From Earliella scabrosa (Eukaryota; Basidiomycota; Agaricomycetes; Polyporales; Polyporaceae): a stretch of 64,000 bases of DNA. The translations under genes were made by a program, and so were the position numbers. The stretch spans positions 2,728,001-2,792,000 of the forward strand of contig JABYQQ010000005.1 in the NCBI GenBank assembly GCA_022605405.1. Reading direction: 5' to 3'. How positions within the stretch are numbered: position 1 is the stretch's first letter; each line of letters opens with the position of its first letter. Positions 1 through 10,620 of the stretch are shown one piece after another. Below the pieces are notes generated by a model. It did not search any database, had not been told where the DNA came from, and saw only the letters and a list, made by a program, of their open reading frames with translations.

Positions 1-315
1 CGTCGACGCGCTGGTCGCGATGGCCGCCGAGAAGAAGTGCACGCCCGCGCAGCTCAGCATCGCTTGGGTGGGCGCGCTCGGCGAGAAGGTCATCCCGCTT
101 CCGGGCTCATCGTGCGTTGTGCTATGTTGCTCCCGCGATTGTCGCGCACTGACGGAGCTTACAGGAAGAAGGAGAGGACGCTGGAGAACTTGTACGCTGC
201 GGACGTCGAGCTCACGAAGGAAGACTTGGATAAGATTGCGAAGATTATGGAGACGAACCCTGTCCGGGGTGACCGTGCCTTCGGCCCTCAGGTCGAGATG
301 AGGCTCTGGGGTTAG
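1..315 (+). CDS. Aldo-keto reductase, 3' end only (cut by window edge)
   Basis: This is the C-terminal part of an NADPH-dependent aldo-keto reductase of the yakC/pyridoxal-reductase-like group, which reduces aldehydes and ketones in the cytosol. Two exons are visible: 1-111 and 165-315. They are separated by a 53-bp intron (GTGCGT...TTACAG, 112-164) that splits the Ser codon of VIPLPGSS. The sequence keeps the TPAQLSIAWV helix, the IPLPGS cofactor-binding loop and the terminal helix with LTKEDLDKIAKIM. It is nearly identical to the end of the copy at 3047-4200, so this is one half of a recent duplication. The rest of the gene lies outside the window, so whether it is intact cannot be judged. 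Assignment of the family is firm; the substrate is unknown. Confidence 0.8.
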   Translation, partial: RRRAGRDGRREEVHARAAQHRLGGRARREGHPASGLIVRCAMLLPRLSRTDGAYRKKERTLENLYAADVELTKEDLDKIAKIMETNPVRGDRAFGPQVEMRLWG

Positions 316-1360
316 ACGTAGATGTGGAAGCACGTTGTCATTGTCTGCATGGACCAAGTTACCAGTAGCTGCTTCACCAATGGCACGATCTCTGAAACAT
401 GGATACCAACTGCACGGCTCCAAACCAGCTAGGACAAACGTCGAGTTGGTAAGACTACGTGTGGTCGCGGTGGGTCACTAGTCACTGCTGATGAGCTTAT
501 GCCGCCGCTCTTCTCGCGGCGGGCGGTGTTTCGTCGTGCTTCTTCAGCCTGCGCCCGTCGCAGAAGTTGAACTCGTGATACGTCTCAGTGGATAATCATG
601 AGACATATGAGCAGGCCAATCCGTAGGGCGTGGGCTTGTTCTGATTCTCGAAAGGGAAAGGGACCAGGACGCAGCATGAGTACTTGAATACTGACTACCA
701 ATGCTGATTGGCCCGAACTGCCGTATCGGCCACCGGCTCGCTCTCAGCCAACCACCGGGGCGACGGTTGAACATGATATTCAATGGTAGAAGACGTGGAT
801 AGATTAACGTCTTAACTAACAGACCTATGATACTGGTGCAATCTATGGGTAAGTAGACATTCCACTCAGGCTGGGCATGTTGTGACGACACCGGGTCCGT
901 TTAGTAACTAAGACCACATCGGCGCCGGCGGGTGCTTCTCAACGATACCAATTGGGGTGCGTGTACGGTCAATTGGAAAGTGCACTGACGACGAAGTACC
1001 GCCTATTGTTCTGCACTGCCAAGCAGTATGGAGCGGCTTGCTTCGAGTTCTGGCCGATGCCGCCGGAGCTATCAGGAAACCGAGTCTGTGAGCGTGAAAC
1101 GATGGCTCCATCGTGTCCGCCGGAGGTCACTTCGATGGACAAGGGCGGGGGCATTCTGAGCCACAATTATTCAACCCTTGCGTTAAGACACCCCGTGTAC
1201 AACGCCGCACTTGGCGTGCTGGGTCAACGTGACAGCAACACGTATCGAGCTGCACGCTCCTAGGATTACAAGGACGACCCGGTTGAACGATACAAACAAT
1301 ACTGATACAAGGTATGGCACAGCAGAAAGCGCGATAACAAAGCATGTTGAGACGATACAT
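316..1360. other. Gene-free stretch between the AKR end and kinase A
   Basis: No convincing coding sequence was seen; the open frames are short, overlapping and unlike known proteins. A patch at about 545-600 closely matches one at about 5910-5965 (shared TTCTGCGACGGGCGCA on the minus strand), so both are remnants of a duplicated segment. Downstream of kinase A (about 1200-1360) the minus strand still encodes a hydrophobic stretch in a shifted frame. Confidence 0.5.
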
Positions 1361-2710
1361 TCAGATGATCGATCTGACGGCAGTGGAGACCTGTGAGGAG
1401 AATTATCACGTCAACATCATGCGACCCAGTCATACTCGAAGCCCTGTCACTCACCAATGATACCGTGTCGAGGATGGGGCTCGCGACCAACGACTCATCC
1501 CTCAACCTTGCCCTCCACAGTCGATGCAAAGTCCAGGTACTTTGAGAGATCTGTTTGAAGTGCGAGAAAGCCTCGGCAGCACAAGGTCGCTCTGCAGGGT
1601 CGTGCTTCGTCATGTTCGATACCAAGGGGGCTAACATGTCCACGTTGCTGAATTTCTACACAACATGTTAGCCACATAATGGCCCTCTGACGGAACAACT
1701 CAGCGCACCTGAAGGAACATTTGACGAAACAGATTGCCCAAGATGAAGACGTCCACCTTGAATGGATCGTAAGGCACCTCTTCCGAAAGCTCCGGAACGT
1801 CCCTGTCTAGTCCTGCCCATCCGGTGACTAGTCTGTTGGGTTCACCGGATGCGAATGTAGTGGATATGCCAAAATCGACATAGTAGTACGTAACAGCAAC
1901 ACTTGCACGGGGAAGAACTGGGGCAAGGCTCGATAGGTCGTTAGGGAGGAACAATGGTGATATAGGGTGGAAGCCCTGGGGGTAAAGCGCAGTTGCATCC
2001 ATCATAATGTTCTTGTATGCACAGTCACTGAAGCATAATTAGTCATATGTCGACAGCCTTGTACAGCTAACGCACCGGTGAGCGACACCGTGCTCATGCA
2101 TGAACACGAGACCCTGAGAAAGAGTTCACCAAAAGCACAACGACACGTACAAGGGGGTTTACTTCGAGGAGTTGCTCGACACATGTAAGAATACTTCCCA
2201 CCGTGTCAAATTCCGGTTGATCGATAGGACGAAGAAACGGCATGACTATGAATGAAATAGCGGGGTCTTGACTGTCGACGAAGACGTCTAAGATTGGAAC
2301 ACAGTGATTGCGCGGATCCTTCCGTAAGTCACCGGTAGAGAAGTAACTTGCAATCCTGATCTCTTGAGAGCCGCTGGCTACCTTCTTCAGCAAGATCAGT
2401 CTCCCGTCAGAACGTCGGGTGGCATCAATGAGATGCGTGCGTCCAGGCTACCAGAGCAATGAGCAAGCGATCCATGCAACGGTAGGATGATCAGCTGTAC
2501 CTTCAAGCGCAGCCGGTCTTCCGCGTAAAGTATGTTCTTAGTAGGGTTCGTTTTCCAGGAGGGAATCCAATTCGGCTTATAACGAGGACGAAGTGTGTAT
2601 CCTTGAGAGTGTAGAAAGTCGTATCTGTCTTTCCAAAAGATTTCGGAGGCGGTAAATCTGGTGTACACATCGTAAGAATCAGGCTGTTTATCAGGAATCT
2701 CGGGGGTCAT
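1361..2710 (-). CDS. Protein-kinase-like protein A (HRDC family, short tail)
   Basis: This is a member of a kinase-fold family expanded in Agaricomycetes. It has six exons on the minus strand: 2710-2501, 2447-2163, 2113-2076, 2027-1709, 1655-1455 and 1390-1361, all in phase, giving 360 aa. Exon 1 holds the family N-terminal module (FWKDRYDFLHSQGYTLRPRY...IPSW). Exon 2 holds the beta3 Lys (LILLKKV), a Glu-containing helix and DPRNHCVPILDV. Exons 3-4 join into VAHRDCAYKN, followed by YYYVDFGIS and then PYDPFKVDVFILGN, which corresponds to the alpha-F region. No GxGxxG loop is visible. The last exon encodes only VSTAVRSII. The ATG at 2710 was chosen by alignment with C and D; an upstream in-frame ATG at 2785 is possible. 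It could be an active kinase or a pseudokinase; substrates are unknown. Confidence 0.8.
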
Positions 2711-2944
2711 TGAGAGGATAGTGTAAATTGGGGGAGGGCTAACGCGTCGAGGTTGGGTGGTCAAACGAACATCATACGGTTGCACAATTTAGAGTTCAAC
2801 TTGAGGCTCCGAGTCTGATGGCGTCTTTGACAGTGCCGAGCTAAGCCGAACCCCCGAGATGTCGGAGATTTCCTGGGCGGGCCGTACCTCCGAGCGGCCA
2901 ATGGCTCGGTCCCTACTGTACCTAGAACGAGATAAGTATGAGTT

Positions 2945-2990
2945 CGAGGCTGAGATCCTTGTGGCGTCTATGAGATGCGAGCGACCGGTC
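2945..2990 (-). pseudogene. Relic of a kinase exon 2
   Basis: On the minus strand this stretch reads RSHLIDATRIS, the same residues that begin exon 2 of kinases A and C. At the DNA level it matches kinase C near 7935-7970. Nothing kinase-like follows on either side, so it is a stranded fragment of another copy lying between kinase A and the decayed reductase. It supports repeated duplication and loss in this flank. Confidence 0.55.
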
Positions 2991-3046
2991 AAGATGATGC
3001 TGAACAGCTGTGAGCTCGTTTTGCCCTGTGTCGTACACGTGCCTCG

Positions 3047-4200
3047 TTGCTCACAACGACCATAGCGGAGTTTTACGGCCAAGGCTTCTCTGCAGGCAAC
3101 TTGGAGTTGCTGGCCCGCTTCTACGAGAAATATCCCGACTATGTTGACAAGACCTTCAGTCAAGGTACGCGTCCTGGCACCACCTCGCGAAAGTCCAGCA
3201 GACGATTGAATCGTGCTGTATGCCACTAGGGAGCATTTGTGATGGGGGCCCCCAAGTGCAAGTACGTATGCTACACTACAAATACTTGACCATCCATGCT
3301 CACCGAGATACAGACCCGAAGAGCTCCGTCAGAGCGTGGACAACTGCATCGCTGCGCTGCGCGGCACGAAGAAGATCGATCTCTGCCAGCCCGCGCGCAT
3401 TGACGTCATTCTCCCATTTGCTCACAGGTACATCCCATCTCCGTCGCGGAGATTGAGATCAGCCCCATGTCGTACGAAGACGAGACCATCAAAGGCATGT
3501 GCAGCGAGTTCATTGCTACCCCAAGGCATGCTGACCATGCATGACCCTTAGTGCTTGCTACCGCCGCCGAGCTCGACATCGCCATCGCAGCCTACTCGTA
3601 CGTCCGTTTCCCCGAATACGCATCCGTTATTGTCAGACTCACGATCGAACCAGACCGCTCGCCCACGGCATGACCACCGGAAAGATCAAGAGCGTAGAGG
3701 ACTTCCCCGGTCCGTCTCTGTTGTTCTCGTCTGGCATCTGACACTAACGTGAGAGTGCTCCACAGCCGGCAGCAGGTATCGCGACATGACTCGGATCAAG
3801 GACGAGGTGCGTGTAGCTGCCCCGAAGCCATCGGCCCCGTCTTTCTCACACGCCGCACACAGAACTGGGAGTACAACAAGCGGCTCGTCGATGCGCTGGT
3901 CGCGATGGCCGCCGAGAAGAAGTGCACGCCCGCGCAGCTCAGCATCGCTTGGGTGGGCGCGCTCGGCGAGAAGGTCATCCCGCTTCCGGGCTCATCGTGC
4001 GTTGTGCTGTTTTGCTCCCGCGATTGTCGCGCACTGACGGAGCTTACAGGAAGAAGGAGAGGACGCTGGAGAACTTGTACGCTGCGGACATCGAGCTCAC
4101 GAAGGAAGACTTGGATAAGATCGCGAAGATTATGGAGACGAACCCTGTCCGGGGTGACCGTGCCTTCGGCCCTCAGGTCGAGATGAGGCTCTGGGGTTAG
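3047..4200 (+). pseudogene. Aldo-keto reductase, decayed second copy
   Basis: Pieces of a yakC-like reductase appear in order: IAEFYGQG (catalytic Tyr region), a segment ending YVDKTFSQ, then ELRQSVDNCIAALRGTKKID, PARID, EIEISPMSYEDET, ELDIAIAAYS, PLAHGMTTGKIKSVEDF, and the C-terminal half from about 3870. The last intron (GTGCGT...TTACAG) matches the copy at 1-315. Compared with the family, the N-terminal strand and first helix are missing, and the segment between PARID and EIEIS (normally the strands and helix around the active-site pocket) is deleted. The EFYG motif lacks the usual Asp before it. I therefore read it as a pseudogene, although the last exons remain open and nearly identical to the other copy. 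It sits between kinases A and B on the opposite strand. Confidence 0.65.
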
Positions 4201-4316
4201 AGGCCACAATACCCATTATAGTGCTGCCGATATGCTTATGTTCTGGCCAACCAAGAATGCATCTATATGACTTCCCATGGGCCGAGTGACCACTAGATGC
4301 TACAGGCAGTTTATCT

Positions 4317-5743
4317 CTAAGGGGGGCATAAGAAGTACACGAACCAGCCAAGATAGGATTTCAACCCTACCAGACTCAACACCACACAGCACTGTCAGCA
4401 TTGTCATCGTCTTGTCATGTTATGTGTATGACTGGCATGGAACTCACCAGAGACATGATATCGAGGACAGCTCTAACGTTCAACCACTCGTTCCGTACAT
4501 GTGCCCTCCAGAGAGTATGTACGGTCCAGGCATCCTTGCGAATATTCCGCAAGATTCGAAGAGCCTCAACGGCGCTCGGTCGGGATGAAGGATCAGGACT
4601 GGTCATCTTCCGCACCAGAGGCGCGAGCATATCGACGTTGGAAAACCTCTGTTGATAGACGTAAGCGGGGCTGCAAAACCAGATCGCACCGTAATCGCAC
4701 CTCAAGGCATTGCCTCCGAAACATATTGCCCAGGACGAAGATGTCTACCATGAATGGATCGTAAGGAACGTCGTCCGAGAGCTCGGGTACTTCGTCATCC
4801 AACCCGTCGATCCCCGTGACGAGTATATCCGTGTCATCCTTCGCGAACAGCGTGGAGATGCCGAAGTCCACGAAGTAGTATGTGATGGGCACACTATGGC
4901 GCGGCACAATGGGCGCATAAGCATTGATATTGTCCGGCAGCCATAAGTTCGCAATCGGGTGGAAGCCTCTCGGGAACATCGCAGTTGCATCCATCATGAC
5001 ATTCTTGTATGCACAATCCCTGACATGAGTATCAGTGAGCGGTCAAAGACGAACCTGAACTGTGAAGATCGACTGACCGATGAGCGACGTTATGCTTATG
5101 TAGGAAGCATAGTCCCTGGATGGCACACACCCACTTGTCAGCGCAGCACTTGAACATGTCGGACACAGTGACCCACTTCAAGCAGCTGCTGAACGCAGTC
5201 CAGGATGCTTCCCACAGTGTCGAATCTAGGTTGATCGATACATCGTAGAAATGGCATCACCAAGAACGATAGAGAGGCATCGTAAGGATCTCGAAGTACA
5301 TCGAGAATCGGTACGCAATGGTTGTCCGGGTCTTCGCGCAAACCCGCAGAGGACAAGTAACTTGCGATGCGTACTTCCTGGGAGTCGCTTTTGACTTTCT
5401 TCATCAGTACAAGCTTCTCGTCGCAGAGGCGCTGGGCATCTAATAGATGCGGGCGAAGCGGCTGTATAGGTTGAACGAGCATGAGTCCGTGCGATGCGGA
5501 CGGGGGATGCGGCTGAGAGATGTGGGTCTACCCTCACCATCGTGGAGAGATGATCCTCCATACGATCCATCCTGAGGGTCGGGTCTTGTCTCCAGGACGG
5601 TATCCACCCTGGATGAAAGCGGGCACGAAGAATGTACCCTCTAGACTTGAAAAAGTGTCTCTCCAAAATAGCTCAGCAGAAGTGAGCTTGACAAATATCT
5701 CGTCCCAAGGGGCAGCGGGTACAGGAGGGACAGACATAGACAT
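4317..5743 (-). pseudogene. Protein-kinase-like B, frameshifted, membrane-tail type
   Basis: It has the same six-exon plan as its neighbours: 5743-5538, 5461-5177, 5115-5078, 5019-4701, 4648-4448 and 4391-4317. Exons 2-6 are open and keep the beta3 Lys (LVLMKKV), HRDCAYKN and VDFGIS. Exon 1 is 206 bp, where paralogues have a multiple of three. The frame jumps just after FWRD, consistent with loss of about seven bases, so the N-terminal module and kinase domain are out of frame. The last exon is in phase and encodes CCVVLSLVGLKSYLGWFVYF and a few further residues, a hydrophobic tail like those of E, F and G. The first ATG is at 5743. It may be a recent pseudogene, or be read from an unknown alternative first exon. 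Confidence 0.7.
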
Positions 5744-6887
5744 GGCGTCAAGGGCACCGTGACCACGGCGAGGTGCAGCCTATGGTTGGCAGAGGCTCCA
5801 GAGACTCGGAGGTGCTTGACGAGTCCGAGGTTGTGTCGCCGAGGGAATGGTTGTGAGGGACTCCAGCGGAGCGCTCACCGCCCTTTGACATGCTCCATTC
5901 CATGCGCGCGCAGCGGGCCATTGTGCTTCTTTGCGCCCGTCGCAGAACTTCTGAACTCGTGACATGTTTGTGGGTCCACCATGAGAACGATAGGCACCAG
6001 GCGACCTGTAGTCCTATCGTGCAATGGGCAACAGTCGTCTTGTTCTAATAGCGGAAGGTGACGAGAGGACAATGCTGAGTCAAAATGAACAAGCTTGCAG
6101 GAGCACGTCCAAGTTAGGTTTCGGTTGCGGCGGAGTATATTTCCGGCAAACTCCGAGCCCCGCGTCTCGGACTCCAAATGAGGTTATACTTCCAACCAAC
6201 CACTCGTGGGCACCAGCAGGGGCTAGATGAGTGGGACACGTTCAATTGCACTAACGGCTGTCGGGTTAATCGTTCCTCTGATACTCCGAAGGGAGCCTTT
6301 GCCGTGTCACAGTAGTGCACCGTGGTGACTGAGTCATGATTCAACCTTCAAGAGGCTCCGGTGGACTAGGTACCGTGAAGGATGTCCCATTGTCCATGCG
6401 GCTTCTGGAAATTTGGCGCTACAGGACGATTGTTTCGGATTCTCACTGTGAGGGGGAGGAGGCATATAGCCATTGACCCGTGGAGCCATTCTCTGCCATT
6501 CTGGCAGACGAGAACAAGTCAGTCAGGGTCAGCCTACCCTTAGGTCACTGTAAGATGACGGCATTCTCAATTGTCTTCCTCTGCGATATAGCCTAGAAGA
6601 GCACTCTGACACATGGTTGTTGTACTCTGAAGCCGTCCGTGAGTGGCTGTACTGCTACCCGTCGCGCGCAAGTCACACGAACCATAGACTCGGACCAGCC
6701 TGTCGTCATGCCCACAGTTTGAAATTTCATGGCGCACCGTCGCGGCACAATCTCTGGCTGCGTTCCCCTCGATTTTTCTGTGAGCATTACAAGGACGTTC
6801 CGGCTTTGTGATACAAGAGATTATGGATACAACAGAGGGGGATTACAAGACCACAGGAAGATACACAGCATTAGAACGACGATACCG
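5744..6887. other. Gene-free stretch between kinases B and C
   Basis: No supported gene. About 5910-5965 repeats a patch seen near 545-600. The part adjoining the end of kinase C (6800-6890) resembles the region beyond the end of kinase A, as expected for duplicated units. Confidence 0.5.
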
Positions 6888-8237
6888 TCAGATGATCGAT
6901 CTGACAGCAGTGGAGACCTGGGAAGAGAACACAACATCTCGTCAACATCCAACCTCGCCGGACAGAAAGTTGTGACCTACCAACGACACAGTGTCGAAAA
7001 TGGAGCTCTCAACCAGCGATTCGTCACGCAATCTGGCTCTCCATAGTCGGTGCACAGTCCAGACACCTTGAGAGATCTCTTTGAAGAGTTCGAGAGCCTC
7101 AACTGCACTAGGCCGCTGTGCCGGGTCATGCTGTGTCATATGAAATACCAGAGGAGACAGCATGTCAACGTTGCTGAATTTCTGGGTATACTGTTCAGCA
7201 TTTGTTCTGAGGAACCCAGCACGAGCATACCTGTAGGAACGATTGCCGGAATAGGTTTCCCAAGACGAACACGTCTACTTTGAATGGATCATAGGCCACC
7301 TCGTCCGACAGTTCCGGGACGCCTTTGTCTAGTCCGGCTCTTCCGGTCACCAACCTGTTGGTGTCCTCGGGGGCAAAGAGAGTCGATATGCCAAAATCGA
7401 CGTAGTAGTATGTCACAGGCACACTTGCACGGGGCAAGACCGGCGCATAGGTTGTCAAGTCGTTGGCCAGCACCAACGGTGACTCAGGGTGAAAGCCTTT
7501 CGGATAGAGAGCAGTCGGATCCATCATGATGTTCTTGTACGCACAGTCCCTAGCGTAACATCAGAGCAATGTTGGACACCTGTGATAGTCGACCTACCGA
7601 TGTGCGACACCATGCTCATGTAAGAACACGAGACCCTAAAACGAGATGTAGTATTGTACCAATTAGACGGATTGAGCGAGGACTCACCTCTAGAAGCTGT
7701 TCAATGCATTTGAGGATACTTCCGACAGTATCGAACTCCGGACGATCGATGGGCAGAAGGAACGGCATAACTATGAATGAGATGGTCGGGTCTCGAGTAT
7801 CGACGAAGACATCGAATATCGGAACACAGTGGTTCCGTGGATCCCTTCGTAGCTCATTCGTGGAGAAATGACTCGCAATCCGTACTTCTTGAGAACCGGT
7901 AGCAACCTTCTTGATTGAAACCAGTTTACCATCTGAAATCCTCGTGGCGTCTATGAGGTGTGAGCGTCCAGGCTAGAAGCTGTGAGTATCCGAGATTAGA
8001 GGAATGGAACATATTCCTTACCATCAAGCCCATTCGGTCTTCTGCATCTAATATGTTTAGATTGGGGTTGACCCTCCAGGAAGGGATCCAATCGGGCCTG
8101 TACCGGGGACGAAACATATATCCACGCGAGAGAATGAGTTCGTGTCTGTCTTTCCAAAACATTTCGGAGGGGGTGAACGCGAGATACACATCGTCGTCCA
8201 AGTCCTCTGGAGAAGGGAGTCTGCGTTCGGAGGACAT
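6888..8237 (-). CDS. Protein-kinase-like protein C (HRDC family, short tail)
   Basis: Six exons on the minus strand (8237-8022, 7972-7688, 7635-7598, 7549-7231, 7181-6981, 6917-6888) give an intact 362-aa protein. Exon 1 carries FWKDRHELILSRGYMFRPRY and a following IPSW. Exon 2 begins PGRSHLIDATRISDGK and has the beta3 Lys in LVSIKKV. The spliced catalytic loop reads VAHRDCAYKN and the metal-binding motif YYYVDFGIS. Near the alpha-F region it has PYDPFKVDVFVLGN. The tail exon encodes VSTAVRSII, identical to kinase A, which marks A and C as the closest pair. Exon 2 contains no ATG, so it is invisible to simple ORF calling, but splicing restores it fully. Function is inferred only from the fold. 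Confidence 0.8.
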
Positions 8238-8963
8238 GATGGGCCAAGAGGTGAGGGGGTTGGGGATCCTGGAGGGAGACTCAAACCGTGGAAGCGTGTA
8301 TTCCAGCTCCGTGACTAGAATTGAGACTCCGACAGCATTGCCAATTTGCCATCGGACAATGCTATCACTCTCCGACGACATCGTTGGACCCATCTGTGCC
8401 CACGAACAACCCAAGATGGGCCCATTATTCCGCCGGGTACGGCCCAGGCAATAATCAGCGTTCTTTCTCAGATTCTCCAAAGTACTTGTCGTCCCTTGAA
8501 GGCAAGGTAACATGTTACTTATCGCTCGAAGTAGCCGCCCGATTTGGCAGTTATCATCTTAGTACGTAAGATCTTGTGGGCGCATGTGAACGAAATTGAC
8601 ACTATGTACCAACCAGAGGACCCGAGCGGCGGCGATTACTTTTGTTTTGTGCAAAGCGCGCGCGCCGAAGGCGCGATGCTCACACACGACCGAAGGTATG
8701 CTCTCCAGCACCTCCTTGTAAAATCTATCCAGGGCAAGGATATGTACCAGAACCTGGCAAGCGTATAAGTACACACGACGACGGGTCAGCAACCCAGGTC
8801 ATTGTCACATACTCGTACTCCAGCTGCCCTCTAGCTCCCTCTCCTCATATCCGAGAGCACGTCCAGTATTTACCCCTTCACTGTCGGTATGCTTCTTGCC
8901 ATTCCGTAGCCTTACTGGTGCGAGCGTCCAGCTGACACTGAGATAGCGAGCCGCTCAGCAAAC
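8238..8963. other. Gene-free stretch
   Basis: Short unsupported open frames only. It contains the likely promoter of kinase C on one side and of the 8964 gene on the other. Confidence 0.4.
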
Positions 8964-9760
8964 ATGCCCTACATTCCACACCGGGCGACAGGCTATCCTT
9001 ACCAGACCACCACCGTTACCCATACGGCAACGGTCACCGCATACTATCCGCCGCCCCCTAGTAGCTCGAGCTCGTCCCAGGCCCTGGATCGGCTCTCGCT
9101 CGTGGCCAATATTTGGGGAGTGTCGACCATCGCCCTCTCTATTCTGTCTGCGATCATCAAAGGCTACAAATCAACGTTACCTTCCCAAGAGCAGATTACC
9201 TACTTCCATGGGATTCTAGATGGATGGTCGTCGTGGTTGAGGGAGCTCGAACCACATGAAAGAGAGTATTTCAACAATGTGAACCCAATGCTACTGAAAG
9301 ATATTCAGAGCACCATCACTCGGTGCGTTTGGCAACACTTCCACTGTTGCGTGACTGACGCTGTCAACGCTATCTCAGACACGACCGCGAGCTGAGAGGG
9401 CTCATTGGAGATTTCGAACGTGCCGGCATCTATCAGCGGTACGCCATGTGGAGTGGACTCTCAACCAGGTTCAACCGTGCACACACTAAAATCACAGAAA
9501 TGGACCAATCCTTCAGGGTACAGTCGTCCCTGATCTATCTTGAGTGTGTGACTCCTGCCTGCTAAGATATTCCACAGTCGTCTACTCAGCCCTTCTCCAC
9601 CCCGACCGATATGGCTTTCAATCAGCCGATCGACCTCCCATCCACACTGATGAGGCCCCCTCCGCCTGCGCCATCGTTCGCCCAGTCTGCTTGGTCGGCG
9701 GGGTCCAGTGGTATGTCAGATCGTCAATTGTTACCCTGCATGATGTCAACACTATACTGA
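8964..9760 (+). CDS. Hypothetical protein with a hydrophobic segment and Pro-rich tail
   Basis: I do not recognise this protein. A three-exon model (8964-9322, 9379-9517, 9578-9760) keeps phase through GTGCGT/CTCAG and GTACAG/CACAG introns and encodes about 226 aa. The N terminus is rich in Thr, Pro and Ser (YYPPPPSSSSSS). A hydrophobic stretch VANIWGVSTIALSILSAIIK at about residues 48-67 could be a single membrane helix. An amphipathic region with HDRELRGLIGDFERAGIYQR follows, then a Pro-rich tail (LMRPPPPAPSFAQSAW). It stands between kinases C and D on the opposite strand. The third exon is the least certain. It could be a lineage-specific gene or a misread frame, but the long open first exon with an intron in phase favours a real gene. 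Confidence 0.45.
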
Positions 9761-10620
9761 ATGGTGACGCACTACTAGTTGCTGGTTCAATTCGTGATCA
9801 AGGCATTCGTCTCAAGAGAGCCGTAGCCGGCATTGAATGGAACAGGGTTCCAATCCCCGGCCTGCGCAGCATTGGCACGACCTGCGGAAGTGAGTCTGCT
9901 CGGCTTGATATTTTTGAGGCCGATTGCTCAATCTTCACCGTCCAGATGTCGCGACAAGCGTAGGTGCTTGATCTCACTATGGATGGACACTGGCCTCGCT
10001 GGAAAGCGGAGACTATCGTATATGAGCGGTATGCAACAGCAGGTCCTGGGCAAAAAGTCACTCTCTCACCACTGTGTATCTACGTGCCGCGCGCAATATC
10101 CACCTCGCTGTAATAGTAGATTCAGTCACTCATGTGCAGCTGTCTGATAATCTGTCAACTTGAAGCTTCAAGCCGACTCAGAGTCATTAGTAAGTAGTAC
10201 TCGAGTAGGGACGCCCTATTGCCAACCCGGCTGCCAGTCGGGGGGCGCGAGGGGGCTGTTTGGGTATATCTTGAACAGATCATAGATCAATTACATCGTC
10301 AAACTCAAGCTATGCAAATTGCACTGAATCGACCACCCAGATTAGAGGTCACAGGCAGGTGAGCAGCAAAGTCTCCCTGCGACACGGCAGTCGCGGACCG
10401 TGTCATGGAACATGAGCCTCACGTGGGCGAAACAACGTCATGCGGTCACAATGGCTTCGGTGACCAATTTGTATGATCGGTCGCAGCAGTGCTACCAAGT
10501 ACTCACTGGGTAAGGCCCGTAATGATTGTAGGCTCGGGACAGTACTGATTAACATTGATGGCGCATAAAGCAAACCACAATCAACTATCAGGAGTCGATG
10601 CCGCCGCGGCCGGAAGATAG
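9761..10620. other. Gene-free stretch
   Basis: Nothing supported as coding. It lies between the 3' ends of the hypothetical gene and kinase D, so it should mostly hold transcript ends. Confidence 0.4.
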
